From: Anisus vortex
Lineage: Eukaryota; Mollusca; Gastropoda; Planorbidae
Length of the DNA: 64,000 nt
Assembly: GCA_949126835.1 (NCBI GenBank)
Contig: OX421496.1
Coordinates: forward strand, 20,911,844-20,975,843
Direction: 5' to 3'
In this document: positions 10,291 to 22,900 of the stretch, in pieces
How the letters are laid out: the number at the start of each line of letters is the position of its first letter
How positions within the stretch are numbered: the stretch's first letter is position 1
Made by a program: the position numbers and the translations under genes
Notes under the pieces: model-generated
The model's database searches: none
Seen by the model: the letters and a program-made list of their open reading frames with translations, nothing else
Told to the model about the DNA's origin: nothing

Positions 10291-13200
10291 TATTCAATAC
10301 AAGAATTGAAAAAAAAAATGCTGCTGCATAGAAATAAACTTATAAAGTTATTAAAATTATTGAGCAGTTAAATATGGATCAAAACTTCCAGATCAAAGCT
10401 GCTTTTAATTTTGTTGACTTTTATAGCTTCTAGTAACCCTCTTTGAAAATAACTAAAATCCTTGTAGATTTATCTCTCTGAGCAGTCAGCTGTTTTATTT
10501 TATTGAAAGTTGACCCAGGTCAGTATGTTCTATGGAGACACTTAGCCTTTCTTTTCAATTTTTGTCTACCTATTGTATATCTCTCTTTCACTATTTCTTT
10601 CTCTCTCTTTCTGAGTCTGAGCTGGGTGCGCACATCTATCACCTCTTAATAATTACTTTGGATAAATTGTATAGCTTTTCTTTTTACCTTTTTATTTCAT
10701 TGTCATTGCCATTCCAAAGAAATGTTCATTTGTCATAAAATAAAGTATTAACAGCAGAACTTTGTCTAGTATTACCAGTATAATTGATTTTATTGATCCT
10801 ATTGTTGTAATGTAGAGAATGCTTTAGTTGTTTGTTTTAATCAAAAACATTTTTTTTCTTCAATATTTGAGAGGCATTGTTGTTTCAATTGCTACGGTAA
10901 AATGTGAATAATACAAACACTGCCTCCTAATGTACAACAAAATCATGGAGTAAATTCAATGAATTATTTGATTCAACTCATACTTTGAGAAGGCAGTATC
11001 TTGGTGAATAATACAAACACTGCCACTATATGAACAACAACATCATGGTCTTAGCTCAATGAGTTAATTGATTAAGCTCATTATCCTGGATTAGGTTTTA
11101 TATTTAGCTCCTGGTGACCAGTGGTCTAAATAAATTTACTTTATATTTATAACAATCTATTCAAACTGTACCTATAGCCTGGTCAATGTGGTTACATCTA
11201 TATCAAAATAGTGACTGCTGGCTAGTTGAAAAACAAGGACTAGTGTATATCAACGCCTGCTTTCAATTTATTAATTTTATTCTTTTGTGCAAAATGTTTC
11301 CGCTATTAATCTTCTAAAATCCATATTTTAATGTGGACAAACCTTTAGGTGTAAATAATCCCAGAACCAATCTGTTCATGTTGTAATTCTATTATGGCCA
11401 GCTTATTACTATTATCAACATGTATTTTTTTTTTGGTTCTGTTATGTTTCTTTTGTCTTTGTTTATAAACCAAAAAAATGTGGAAATAGTTTGATGCTGT
11501 CTATTGAAACATTTATTTCTATTTTATCAAAGTGATTCTAAATAAAGTTGTTCAAATTTTTCTGTTCAGTGACAAATATTTAGAGTTTACTATTGTGTTA
11601 TAATAAACTGTGTTAGACATTTTGATACATTCTCTACTGGTTGCCATAATATTTTCTACATTTTAAGCCTCTGTTGTTGCTTTTAATGTTGTTAAGTTTT
11701 TTGTTTATTATCATTTAGGTCAACTTGTTATTATGCTTGATTGGCATAATAAATAATGAATTGTTGAGCTAACCTTGTTTGAATATTTATTTTCTGTTTA
11801 GCAGCTCTGCTCTGTTTTACACAAAAGCATAATATTTTCATTACATGTAGTAGGCTGTGCCAAATTTATTTAAATTTTTGTTTTAAAGTTTTTAATTATT
11901 TTGAAACTCTCTATATTTTGCTTGAATGTAAGATTTAATGCTAAATTTGTGTCTTTACTTGTGTGTCATTGAGTAAGAATTCACCTTGTTATAACTGCCA
12001 TGGTGCTACTGTGTGAGTTTTTGTCATGTTGTTTATTAAACTACAACTGTTGAGATCTGAAGTTAACAATCTCTTTATAGACTTCAAGGCTGAGATACAG
12101 TGTTTGATACATTTTTTTTTTTATAAAGTGGACAATATTTTCTTTTCTTATCTACACTGTATCAGTGAAACCTTAATTAGGTTAACAGTAAAAACATTTA
12201 TCTTATACTTATACATTACAGTCCTCCTTCTATAAAGAAGATTATTGTTGGCAATGATTTGTATGCAAGAAAAATAAATGTAATGAGAATCTGTATGATG
12301 TGCAAGAAAATATGTTCCTTAGCTTATAGAAGATTGTACACACTTTTAGAACATTCAAAGAAATGTATACTTGTTTAGTCTGTGTTATATGAAGGATTGC
12401 TTTTTTTATAAACACTTTTAGAGTGAAAGAAAGTGTTTAGTGTTAATTCCTTTTTAGACACTTTAAATTAATTTGTTTTTTTTTCTTTGAAACTAAATAC
12501 ACAGACTTATTTTTTTTAAAGTTTAAATAAAAAGTCATATAGTGTTGCTTTGTTTTAGTCCACAAAGTCCAAATAAGGAATATTTGATTATTAATTTTTT
12601 TATTTCTTATTTTATGTAGTGATCTTTTTTTTCACTATTCTTTGATTGACCTTCTACCACTGTGTGACTGCATCACACAAGTGATATTTAGAACTATTTA
12701 CATGTGGAGCTTTTTATTACATTTACAGCTCACATGGGGGGAAATGTTTATATATATATATATATATATATAGGTAGAGATTTCCATTTATCTGGTTTAC
12801 AATTACTAATTGTATTAGCAGTAAAATTTGTTGTGCAATTGTACACAGACCTCTATGTGAGAAGTAGTCCATTGCACTAGTCACTTTGGTTTCTTTACAG
12901 TCTCAAAAAATATACAGCTTGTTATGGTGAAAAGCTGCAATATAGATGAAATTGATGAAACAAACTTGAAGTGTACTCTCAGATTTGTTCACCTTGTTTT
13001 TGTAGGTTTTTTTTATTTTGCCATCTGAATACTTTATTGTTCCGACTAAGGATTCTTCTACTTCTACATAGCTTACAAGGTATTTTAAAATATTTCAACT
13101 TAGCAAGCTAAGGGTTTCCCTTGTTATAATTATATTTATCATTTAAAGTGAGAACTTTGATATAGATCTGTATCTTAATTAATTTTCTTAATAGCAGTAG

Positions 13201-13982
13201 TAAACTGTGCTTGTAACCTTTTAAGAAACAGAAATGTTTAGTTGAAATGTAGTAAATCTTTATACATAGCCACTTGCAAGTTGTCATTTCAAGCTTTTGA
13301 AATCAGTTAGATGCTGTAGTTTAAATTACCTAAGTCATGTTTATGTTGTTTTTAAAACCTAATACTTGAATACATCAATAGTCACCACATTACAAAGTAA
13401 TATTGTTTTGTTACCTCAGATCTGTTTCAATGTTTTTGGAATTTATTTTTGTGTAAATCAGAGTAGAAACATTTAGGGTCCAATAAAGCTCAGTTTGGCA
13501 TTATTTCCCTTATTTCACAAGGTAATATTCAAGTAATAGTTACATTACTATTGATCTGTGTTACAGTGTTATTTTCTGCTTCTTGTTTCTGTATAATTTT
13601 CCAAACATGAACGGATGCATTCAATACCTTGCCTGTCATTAACTAACAAAGATTTATATTGTTTTAAGTGTGTGCTCAAGCAATGGGTGCGAAGTAATCT
13701 CATTGTCTCTTTATTTGGTTTGCTATAGTTGCCACTAGTTGTTGCTTATTGTGCCTGTACAGATCAAAACATTGTTTGAAGGTTGCTCCTTAATTTGTGT
13801 ACATTTGCTTACATGGACAGTATTGTAATACAGTGTGTGTTGTCTGTACTAGGATGACTAAAAATCATTGTTAAATGCATTAAATCCACACATGTGAAAA
13901 CTGAAATGTTTCTTTTTGTTTTAATTCATTTATAAGATGCACAATTTTTAACATATATTTTTTGTAAAGTCTACATCATAGT
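10291..13982. other. AT-rich non-coding stretch
   Basis: No exon, long open frame or recognisable protein seen on either strand. It contains several AATAAA motifs, a (TA)n run at about 12752-12772, a direct repeat around 10905-11060 (ataatacaaacactgcc twice) and a short dispersed motif at 12207-12246. It could be the distal 3' UTR of the F-box gene or intergenic DNA. Confidence 0.5.
12207..12246 (+). repeat. Short dispersed motif, copy A
   Basis: Contains tatacattacag and ctccttctataaagaag in the same order and spacing as at 43795-43836 (plus) and 58745-58780 (minus). Family unknown. Confidence 0.6.
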
Positions 13983-14163
13983 CAGGGGCGAAGCCACAGG
14001 GGGGGCTGAGGGGGGCTAAGCCCCCCCCCCCCCCCCCCCCCCACCGGAATTTAAAAAAAAATAATTTTTTAAAAAATAAGTACTAAATTCCCTAAAAATG
14101 TTGTAAATGTTTATTACGCGAAAGTTCAGCCCCCCCTGGAAAAAATTTCTGGCTTCGCCCCTG
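13983..14163. mobile_element. Non-autonomous hAT-type DNA transposon (181 bp)
   Basis: Ends are inverted: caggggcgaagcca at the left and tggcttcgcccctg at the right. A perfect 8-bp direct repeat, atcatagt, flanks the element (13975-13982 and 14164-14171), as expected for hAT insertion. The inside holds a long G/C run and no coding potential. Confidence 0.88.
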
Positions 14164-16616
14164 ATCATAGTATAAGACTATATGCCACATTTGGGTTCAA
14201 TTTGTGGTAAATATTTTCAATGGAATAAACAATGCTAAATTATATTTAATTTGTATAAAGATAGGGTAAGGTTTGACTCCGTTAGAAACTTACCGTAATA
14301 TTGCTTCATTCAGTATTTCAATACAGCTGGCAAGATTTAGCACATTTTTATGTCTAGTGAATTGACTTAATATTAATAATATAAAATTTTTATTTTTGCA
14401 AATAAATGGTCACCATTTCAGTCACACTTTAACAGCAATATTAGGGAATTAACATCAGGTTTAGAATAAGACAATGCTTATTACTCTACCCTCAACATCT
14501 TGAAAGTCTTTTTGGAAATATGCACAAGAAACCTTTAGAGGGACATATTTAACATTGGTAACAGAACAATGACTTGTCCTGTGCCAAGAATTCATTCTAT
14601 CTATGGCATGCTAGTATATATAGAGAGAGACCAACAACATCATCTCTGACTTTTTAGAGTCTGCCAAGAGAAGCTTCAACACATGGCATTTATAATTGAC
14701 TAAGACTAAGATTAGAATCCAAGTTAATTTCCAGGATAGCCTAGGGTGTGGGGGGAGGAATGGAGCAAGCTGGTTCTTAGATTTTCTGTAGAATCCCAAC
14801 AGTCTGGAAGACTTATGGGAAATCTTTAATATAAATATAGACTTATAGAAAGAATACTAAATTATAAAATAACAAGAAGCCAATTATTCCTATTTGGTTT
14901 ATATATTTTTTTATTAATGATGAAACAAGAAACAGGATCAATAAATGAGACGAGCAACAAACACAAACATTACAGAAACCATGTAGTTGAGATTCCTATA
15001 GTGTTCACTGTTATTATAGACATAAGTAATAGCCAGAGTTAAAATCAAAACGTACAAGTTATGGTAAACATTTTCTTATGAGAACTGTCAATTAGACAAA
15101 TACTAACTCAAACAGATTCCTAACAGACCAGCTTTAAAGAGTGTTTTATAGTTTTCCTTAAAATACAGGTACATATATAAATATAAATATTACATTCAAA
15201 GCAATACAGATTTTTTAATCACTAAGACCCGATAGTAAACATTAATTTGATTTAAACTTTAATAGTTCAGTAAATAATTCTTTGGTTCATGTTGACTTGT
15301 CCAAAAGTTTTTTTTCAATGCTTAATCCAACGGTTATTAGATCTAGAAAAAGTTAATAAAATTATGAAGCTTCAGTTATTACATTGGTGGACGCAATAAT
15401 GAATGTTGGGTATCCACACTAATGTTGTACATCCACACTAATGTTATAAATCTACCCTTATGTTGGTCATTCAGAGCAATGTTGACATCCACATTAACGT
15501 TGTAAACCCACACTAATATTAAACATCCTTGCTAATGTTGGACATTCGCGCCATGTTGGATTTTCCCCGATGTTTTTTTTTGGTTTATTTTAACTAAAAC
15601 TAAACGCACAAAATAAGCATTTTAAATAGTTCTATAATGAACTTTGAAAAAAAAAAATTCTTTGATCAGAGATAAAAAACATTAATGAAAATAGCGAACG
15701 TATGCCATGTTTTAATGCGGTATATCTTTTTTTTTTTTACAATCAATTATTAAACTAGTTTTATTTAAATAATTGTTCTGAAAAAAAGTTCAAAAAAAGA
15801 ATTTCAAAACATTTACAGTATACAGCTTCAATGAAAATCTAAGAAAAAGTAATTTTGACAAGTAATTGGGTCTGTAGTATAGCAAATCAATAAATTGTGT
15901 GAGTCAATATTTACATTTGGTCATAAAATTGTGAACACAAACTTGAGACAAAAATCAAAAAGAGAAATGTAAACAATGTGCTGCAATTAAAGGAATAAAT
16001 AAGAAAAAGATAAAAAGATTGACATTATATTCTGTACATTTAGGTTATATACTACAAATATAACATTACGGTGTGGGTGGCTGTACACACATTGATTTAT
16101 CTACATGTCATGTGTAAATAAAATGATTCAGGAGAAATGTCAAGACACACAAGAAAATGTTAGAACACAATATTGTTTGAAGGCTTAGGCGTGAGCTGTG
16201 TGCAAGGGTGGGGGAGGGGGTGAGCACAGTCCAGAATATGGCACAGAATTGCACAAAATAAAGTGGGAAAAATTCTTTCATATTATGTACATTAAAAATA
16301 ATAAAAAAAATATATATAATTACAATTACAGCACAATTATTTTGAAAATAGAGAATAAAACAATGGGTGTCATGATAATTAAAATATATTGTCCATAATG
16401 ATAATTTTATGTCCATGATGAAGATATTTTTGAAGTGTATTTTTAGCTTGTATTCTATAGATTATTTCCTTCTACTAATAATTTCCCACAAAAGTTTAAG
16501 CAAGCTAAAGTCTGTAGACAAAATAAATTGTGTAATTTTTAAGGCCTGCATAAAAGAGTTTTATTTGAAAAATTTGACAGAAAAAATCAGCTACTTTCTA
16601 TGCATGTTGCATACTA
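14164..16616. other. AT-rich non-coding stretch
   Basis: No exon found. Near 15380-15570 there is a degenerate array of ~20-25-nt units around acatccacactaatgtt. A G-rich tract lies near 16205-16225. Confidence 0.5.
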
Positions 16617-16795
16617 ACAAGTCATGTGAAGATAACTTAGTTTACCATAAGTTGGCTACACAAACATGAAACTAAACAAGTCATGTGAAGATAACTTAGT
16701 TTACCATAAGTTGGCTACACAAACATGAAACTAAACAAGTCATGTGAAGATAACTTAGTTTACCATAAGTTGGCTACACAAACATGAAACTAAAC
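16617..16795. repeat. 59-bp tandem repeat, 3 copies
   Basis: Three nearly identical copies beginning aacaagtcatgtgaagataa and ending acaaacatgaaactaa. Confidence 0.93.
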
Positions 16796-16832
16796 AGGAC
16801 AGAGCAACTGAGCAATAGTCCAACAATAGGAG

Positions 16833-17162
16833 CAAGCTCAACAAGGTTAGCTTAGAATGACCAGACTGTATGGATGTGTCCATATTTAGCAGTTTGGATC
16901 AAGCTCAACAAGGTTAGCTTAGAATGACCAGACTGTATGGATGTGTCCATATTTAGCAGTTTGGATCAAGCTCAACAAGGTTAGCTTAGAATGACCAGAC
17001 TGTATGGATGTGTCCATATTTAGCAGTTTGGATCAAGCTCAACAAGGTTAGCTTAGAATGACCAGACTGTATGGATGTGTCCATATTTAGCAGTTTGGAT
17101 CAAGCTCAACAAGGTTAGCTTAGAATGACCAGACTGTATGGATGTGTCCATATTTAGCACTT
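16833..17162. repeat. 67-bp tandem repeat, 5 copies
   Basis: Unit begins caagctcaacaaggttagct and ends tccatatttagcagtttggat; starts are at 16833, 16900, 16967, 17034 and 17101. Confidence 0.95.
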
Positions 17163-17431
17163 TGAGAAACAAATATTTTAATTTTAAAAAATTAATTTGT
17201 AATTCTCATGGATGATTCTCTTTTATTTGAGCAGAAGCATAAATTCAAAAGATATTTATCTATGTAAAAATGTACTAAGCCAAGCATGAAGATTATACTG
17301 AGTCTTGTTATTCTCTGATGAATGTGGCTTTACCATAACATACAATAGTCACACATTAGGTTAAGGTTTTTGAACATGTCCACTCAGAACATAATGTATG
17401 TAACAAAAAATGTCATGTATCATATTAGGCC

Positions 17432-18115
17432 AAGTCAGTCCCTAGGGCTAGTGAAGCGGTATTCACTATTTTCCCAAGTCAGTCCATGGGGCTAGTGAAG
17501 TGGCATTCACTATTTCCCCAAGTCAGTCCATGGGGCTAGTGAAGCAGTATTCACTATCAGTCCATGGGGCTAGTGAACCAATATTCACTATCAGTCCATG
17601 GGGCTAGTGAAGCGGTATTCACTATTTTCCCAAGTCAGTTCATGGGGCTAGTGAAGCGGCATTCACTATTTCCCCAAGTCAGTCCATGGGGCTAGTGAAG
17701 CGGCATTCACTATTTCCCCAAGTCAGTCCATGGGGCTAGTGAAGCAGTATTCACTATCAGTCCATGGGGCTAGTGAACTAATATTCACTATCAGTCCATG
17801 GGGCTAGTGAAGCGGCATTCACTATTTCCCCAAGTCAGTCCATGGGGCTAGTGAAGCAGTATTCACTATCAGTCCATGGGGCTAGTGAACCAATATTCAC
17901 TATCAGTCCATGGGGCTAGTGAAGCGGTATTCACTATTTCCCCAAGTCAGTCCATGGGGCTAGTGAAGCAGTATTCACTATCAGTCCATGGGGCTAGTGA
18001 AGCAGTATTCACTATCAGTCCATGGGGCTAGTGAAGCAGCATTCACTATCAGTCCATGGGGCTAGTGAACCAATATTCACTATCAGTCCATGGGGCTAGT
18101 GAAGGGGTTTTCACT
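17432..18115 (-). repeat. Tandem array made from a SINE tail, about 18 copies
   Basis: The core cagtccatggggctagtgaa plus gcggtattcactat is repeated with two spacer lengths (with or without ttccccaagt), giving ~34- and ~45-bp steps. The core matches the tail of the window's tRNA-derived SINE on the minus strand (compare 23955-23990). SINE-body remnants follow at 18120-18190 (aatgtcaggtactcagctgg). Confidence 0.9.
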
Positions 18116-18190
18116 ATTTCCAGCCTATACAATGCTCAGCCAAAATAGTCTTTCCCCTCCCCTAATGTCAGGTACTCAGCTGGTCTGCCA

Positions 18191-19993
18191 TCTAGATCAG
18201 AGAGAAGAAACAAACATCACCCTTCCAACCAGTGACTTTTGGTGCGGCCATTAACCCATTGTGAACATACATGTATCCCACACATTTGTTTAATTTTGAA
18301 GATGGCTTATTACTGCTCTATATTATGCTTGGCTACATAACACCTAACATATTATGTTAACTTCCTCACCATTACGTATTTTAAAGGAAAACTTGTTTTA
18401 TATTGTAACTTGCTGTGCTGAGAACTAATTCCACTGAACTTTAAAAATGAACACTTTTCCTTATACACAATTAGTAAACATGGGCATGAGTAAATGAAAG
18501 AATGCTGTGTCTATTTATGTACAAACATATACTACAAAATATACATGTCAAATGTTGATCTCAGAACAATATATATATATATCACTTTAATGCAAACATG
18601 AAATAAACAGTTTCAAGAACAAAAATCATTTAGACAAACACACAATATGCAGAATTGGATGGAAACAAGTATTATTTATAGAAGTGGTAGTTATACAATT
18701 AATGTTTGAGATCAAAATAAGCAATGTGTTCCAATTTCAGATTCAAGTGCGGGTAATTTTTTCTTATGTCCTTATGGCATTTATTACACAAGGAGTTATC
18801 TGCCCCTGCGGGTCTAATTGCTGTGATCTCTTTCATACATGACAGCCAAACTACAAAATGTTAATTATATGTATTTAGCTATAATAAAAAGCTTGATATA
18901 TTTTAATTAAGGTTCAAAATCATTACGTATTGAATTCTTGTATTGAATAACAGTAGCTTTAGCCTGAATCTCTTTTGTCTATGTTAGTAAACAAGAACCC
19001 TTATTCCAATATTTATTTAAAACCTTACTTCAAACATTCTACTACTGCAATTTATTTCAAACTTAACATGGGTCCACACAAAATTACTCTGAGCCTTTAT
19101 ATACCCTTGATACATGTATTTGTATAATTGATACTATCCTCAATACATTTATTTATATAAATCCTCAATGCATGTATTTATATAAACGATATTATCCTCA
19201 AAGCCCATAATTATATTAATGATACTGACCCCAATGCTGCATTTATATAAATATTTTAACAATTAAAGCTGCTGGAAAAACAAGACTACTTTTTTAAATG
19301 TCAAAAGGAATTGTAAATAAAATTCTATATTTTTTAAAGGATTATCCAACAAAACAAATATTTTTAAATACACAAATTAAAAGTTGTATTTTCACCAATA
19401 AAAAGTGATATGAAAACAATTTTTTCAAATGATAAGCAAATAATTACACATTTTTTCATAAGCCTCAACATATCAGAAAGTTTATAAATAAAACACTGAC
19501 ACTACAGTTCAAAACCACCAAAAGAGACAAATGTTAATATATTAATGATTTGATTCTTTTTAAATGTGAAAGAGTTAAGTACCAGAATCTATTTATCATA
19601 AAGTTGAAGTTTGCTTGAATGGATCCGAATTAGAGTGGATTGTCCTCCATAATGCTTTGTTCCTTTACTGAAGCAATAATGAAATAATAATATATCATAT
19701 GTTACATGTTTGTTTCATAATTAGACTAATTGTGTGAGAATATTTCTTAATTTGTTTTACAAAACTTGGCAAGCGAGGTGTGTGTTCAATAATTTATTAC
19801 AAGAAGAAAAAAAGAAAATATTAATGAGTGAAATAAAATATTTATTTGTCAAATGTTTGGAAAAAAAAAAGATTTCAAAGAAGTCCATAAATAATTTCAT
19901 GATATAATAATACTATATAATGTATTAACATCATGATATTATGTCCTTAATATATCAGTGGTAAATAAATACAGTCCCCCTAGAATATCACAT
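18191..19993 (-). other. Non-coding region, probably including the nuclear receptor 3' UTR
   Basis: AT-rich, with candidate minus-strand polyadenylation signals (TTTATT on the plus strand), for example near 19791. Higher-complexity sequence at 18701-18862 is described in the findings. An imperfect array of atgtatttatataaa-like units lies at about 19110-19250. Confidence 0.45.
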
Positions 19994-22900
19994 TCATGTT
20001 CCAGAGGACGATGTGACAGGAGTATCTGTGTATAAAGTCAATACCTGTCCTGCTTCTGATATCAATGACGCCCTTATCCCCATGTGGGCGTTGTGCGAAG
20101 TAGTCGTCACAGAGTTCACTCTGCTGTTGTCGCCTGCTTGGCCTAGCTGGTTTTGACTCGATTCAAGAAGGATTGGAACACTAGGGGGCTGGTTTGGCGC
20201 ATTTGGGTCGTGCAGAGCTGGCACGCCTATCCCACCGGTTATTCCAGCCACAGCAGCCGCCCCTGTCTGACCTGTCATCTGCAGGTTGTACTCGGCCGTC
20301 TCCATTCGCAGAATGTAAGGGATAATATTATCTATCTGGACAGAGCCAGTCAAAGCAGAAAAAAACAGCTCTTCCATGATGGCAGGCACAAAAGTTTTAA
20401 GGGGAATAAGTCGAAGAAGGAGCTGAGATACACGCTCGGAGCTGCCCGGGGATGAACAGGAAAGTAGAAGTTCACGGCGGGCTTTTTCTTGCAAGCGAGT
20501 TATTAATCTTTTATCTCTGACATTTGGGTTGTCTGAAATAGGGAAAAATTCAGTTACATAGTCATTATTGAACAATAAACTAATCATAAAATAGAGCATG
20601 CAGTTGGAAAATGAGTAGATTCTAATTTTGTTAAAAATGAAATTAATAAGGGACTAGGTCTGCCAAAGTGGGGCAGGAAGCTTTTAAAAAGAAAAAATGG
20701 TCACAATAAATAAATGTTTAATTTCTTTTGAAGGCCTTTTTGTTCAATCTTTTACAAGACATCTTTCTGGCTGGCAAAACCTATATAAACACACTTATAA
20801 GCAACATTTTATTACTCAAAATTTGGATAAAAAAAAGGGGTGTGACTTATACACTAACTCATTTGCTACTAACCTAGTTTCCAAAGACACCCGGGAAAGT
20901 ACTAGCCAAAGGGAAGGAACTCCGAATTAAATTTAGTAAATTATTTTTTAATATTTTTTTTTATTGACTAAATATTCCCCAAAGTGAATAAAAATTACAT
21001 CATAAAATAGATAAATATCTTAGCTTTCTGGAAATGTATACTTTTATACATAAAAAATGCCGAATTATCGGTAGAATCTTTCGCTGAATGTTGAGACCCT
21101 ATGATTTGGCTTCTAAATATTTTCGCTAGCCCTACCGTCAAAGTCCGATAAAGTATAATAAAGCCCAAAAATCGAGTTGTAATGGAAATTTATCTAAGTC
21201 TATATCTGCAGCATCCTTATTATCAGAACTGTTGTTAAATGTTATATTTGGAGGTATAGAGCTATTGATAAATAAAGTAAAAAATTTAAAGCGAAGGCTA
21301 TAAAAAAAAGTATTACAAGACGAAAGGCCACTGAAAACTACCCGTATTTTGAACGCGCAGCGCAAAAAAAACGAAACTAGATAAAAACATCCGGTTTTTA
21401 TTAACGAAACAGACTATATTCCTACTTTTTAAAAGCCGTGCTTGCAGCATTAAAAAAAAAACAGAACGCATGGCGAAAAATCAAGAAACGACAATAGGTT
21501 AGTCATACACGTGGCAGCCACTTTAGGGCGCATTAGTACGGAGGGGGGTAGGTCGCATTGAGTCGCAGTAGTAGCAAATGAGCTAAACAACGTTTTGAAC
21601 AAGTTTTTTTTAAAAATCACTATTCTGTCATTAAGTTGCAAATATCACCCGTATTGGTGGTTGTTATGATGTAGAATTACTAGGCTTTTTGCTTAGACCT
21701 ACATTTTAAATTGAGTAAACTTTTGCAAGTGTAAATATACTACCCTCATATATCTGTAATTGAAATGGACAAATATAATATTTATATTTTTCAGACCCCC
21801 ACACCCTTTTTTTTAAAAACTTCTGGATTGATTTTGTGTTGCCGAAACATAGTACAAGTAGTAAATGACAACATATTTGTCCCTGTTCTCTTTCTTTATG
21901 AGTGGTAAAGGGCCAAATCTTGGGAAATCTATTGCATAGCAAAATGCATATAAAGCATTTATAATGCATATAAAGGATTTATTAAAAAAAAATTTTTTAG
22001 GGTTCCTTTAATTATTAATGAATAACTAACATTTTTATGACACATTGGTACAGATATATTTGAGGATGGCTGAATATGCAGTCATTCTTACCTGGAGCAA
22101 AAAGCACTAAAGTCTTGAGATAAGCATATTCTGGTGGTGATATGTTCAGACTTTGTGTATGGCTGACATAGTCCTGTAGCCTCATGATATGTTCTATCAC
22201 ATTCTTTACTTTATCCTGGTTTGAATGGTCTGACCAAGGAAATAAAAAACAACAACCTATTTATTTACAATCTAACTAAATATCTAAATATCTCATCAAA
22301 ATTAAAAATTAAAATATTGGCAATCAAGAAAAAAAAAATTTTTGTTGTTGTTATTGACATAAGTTATTTATCACAATTGTTTTGTAGTTAGATATTTTTA
22401 AAAAATCTGTGAAGAATGACTAAGTTGTCCTGTTTTTATATTTTGAACTAGACATATTTTTTCCCTGAGTTTAATACAGGGTTCTCAGTTAAAAGTCATG
22501 TAAAAAATTCCTAAACATTGTGGTCAGTTTTCTAAATTTTTCCATATAAAACCAAGGCATTTGTTTCATCTGGCATGTTAAGACAATGTAAAAAAGACCA
22601 TGTAAAAAGACCTTGCCATGGGAAACAAAATTGTCAGTCTAATACTCTTCATCTGAACACAAAGTCTATAACATGTGCAGTAAATATTGGCCTTAGAGGT
22701 GGTGGCGACCAGATGAAGGGATTAAAACATGTTGAATGTATGAGAGAACAGCAAGGCTAGCACCGATACCAACTCTTTTAAAATTAACTATTGAAATAAA
22801 CCTTCGGGATTAGCAACAACAACATCAAAAATATCATCAACAACACCATAAACAACAACAATAAATTTGCTTACCACCTCGCTGAAGACTTGCTTGTAAA

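Noticed and set aside
20153..20455. 100-aa plus-strand frame
   Set aside because: Antisense to the last NR2C coding exon.
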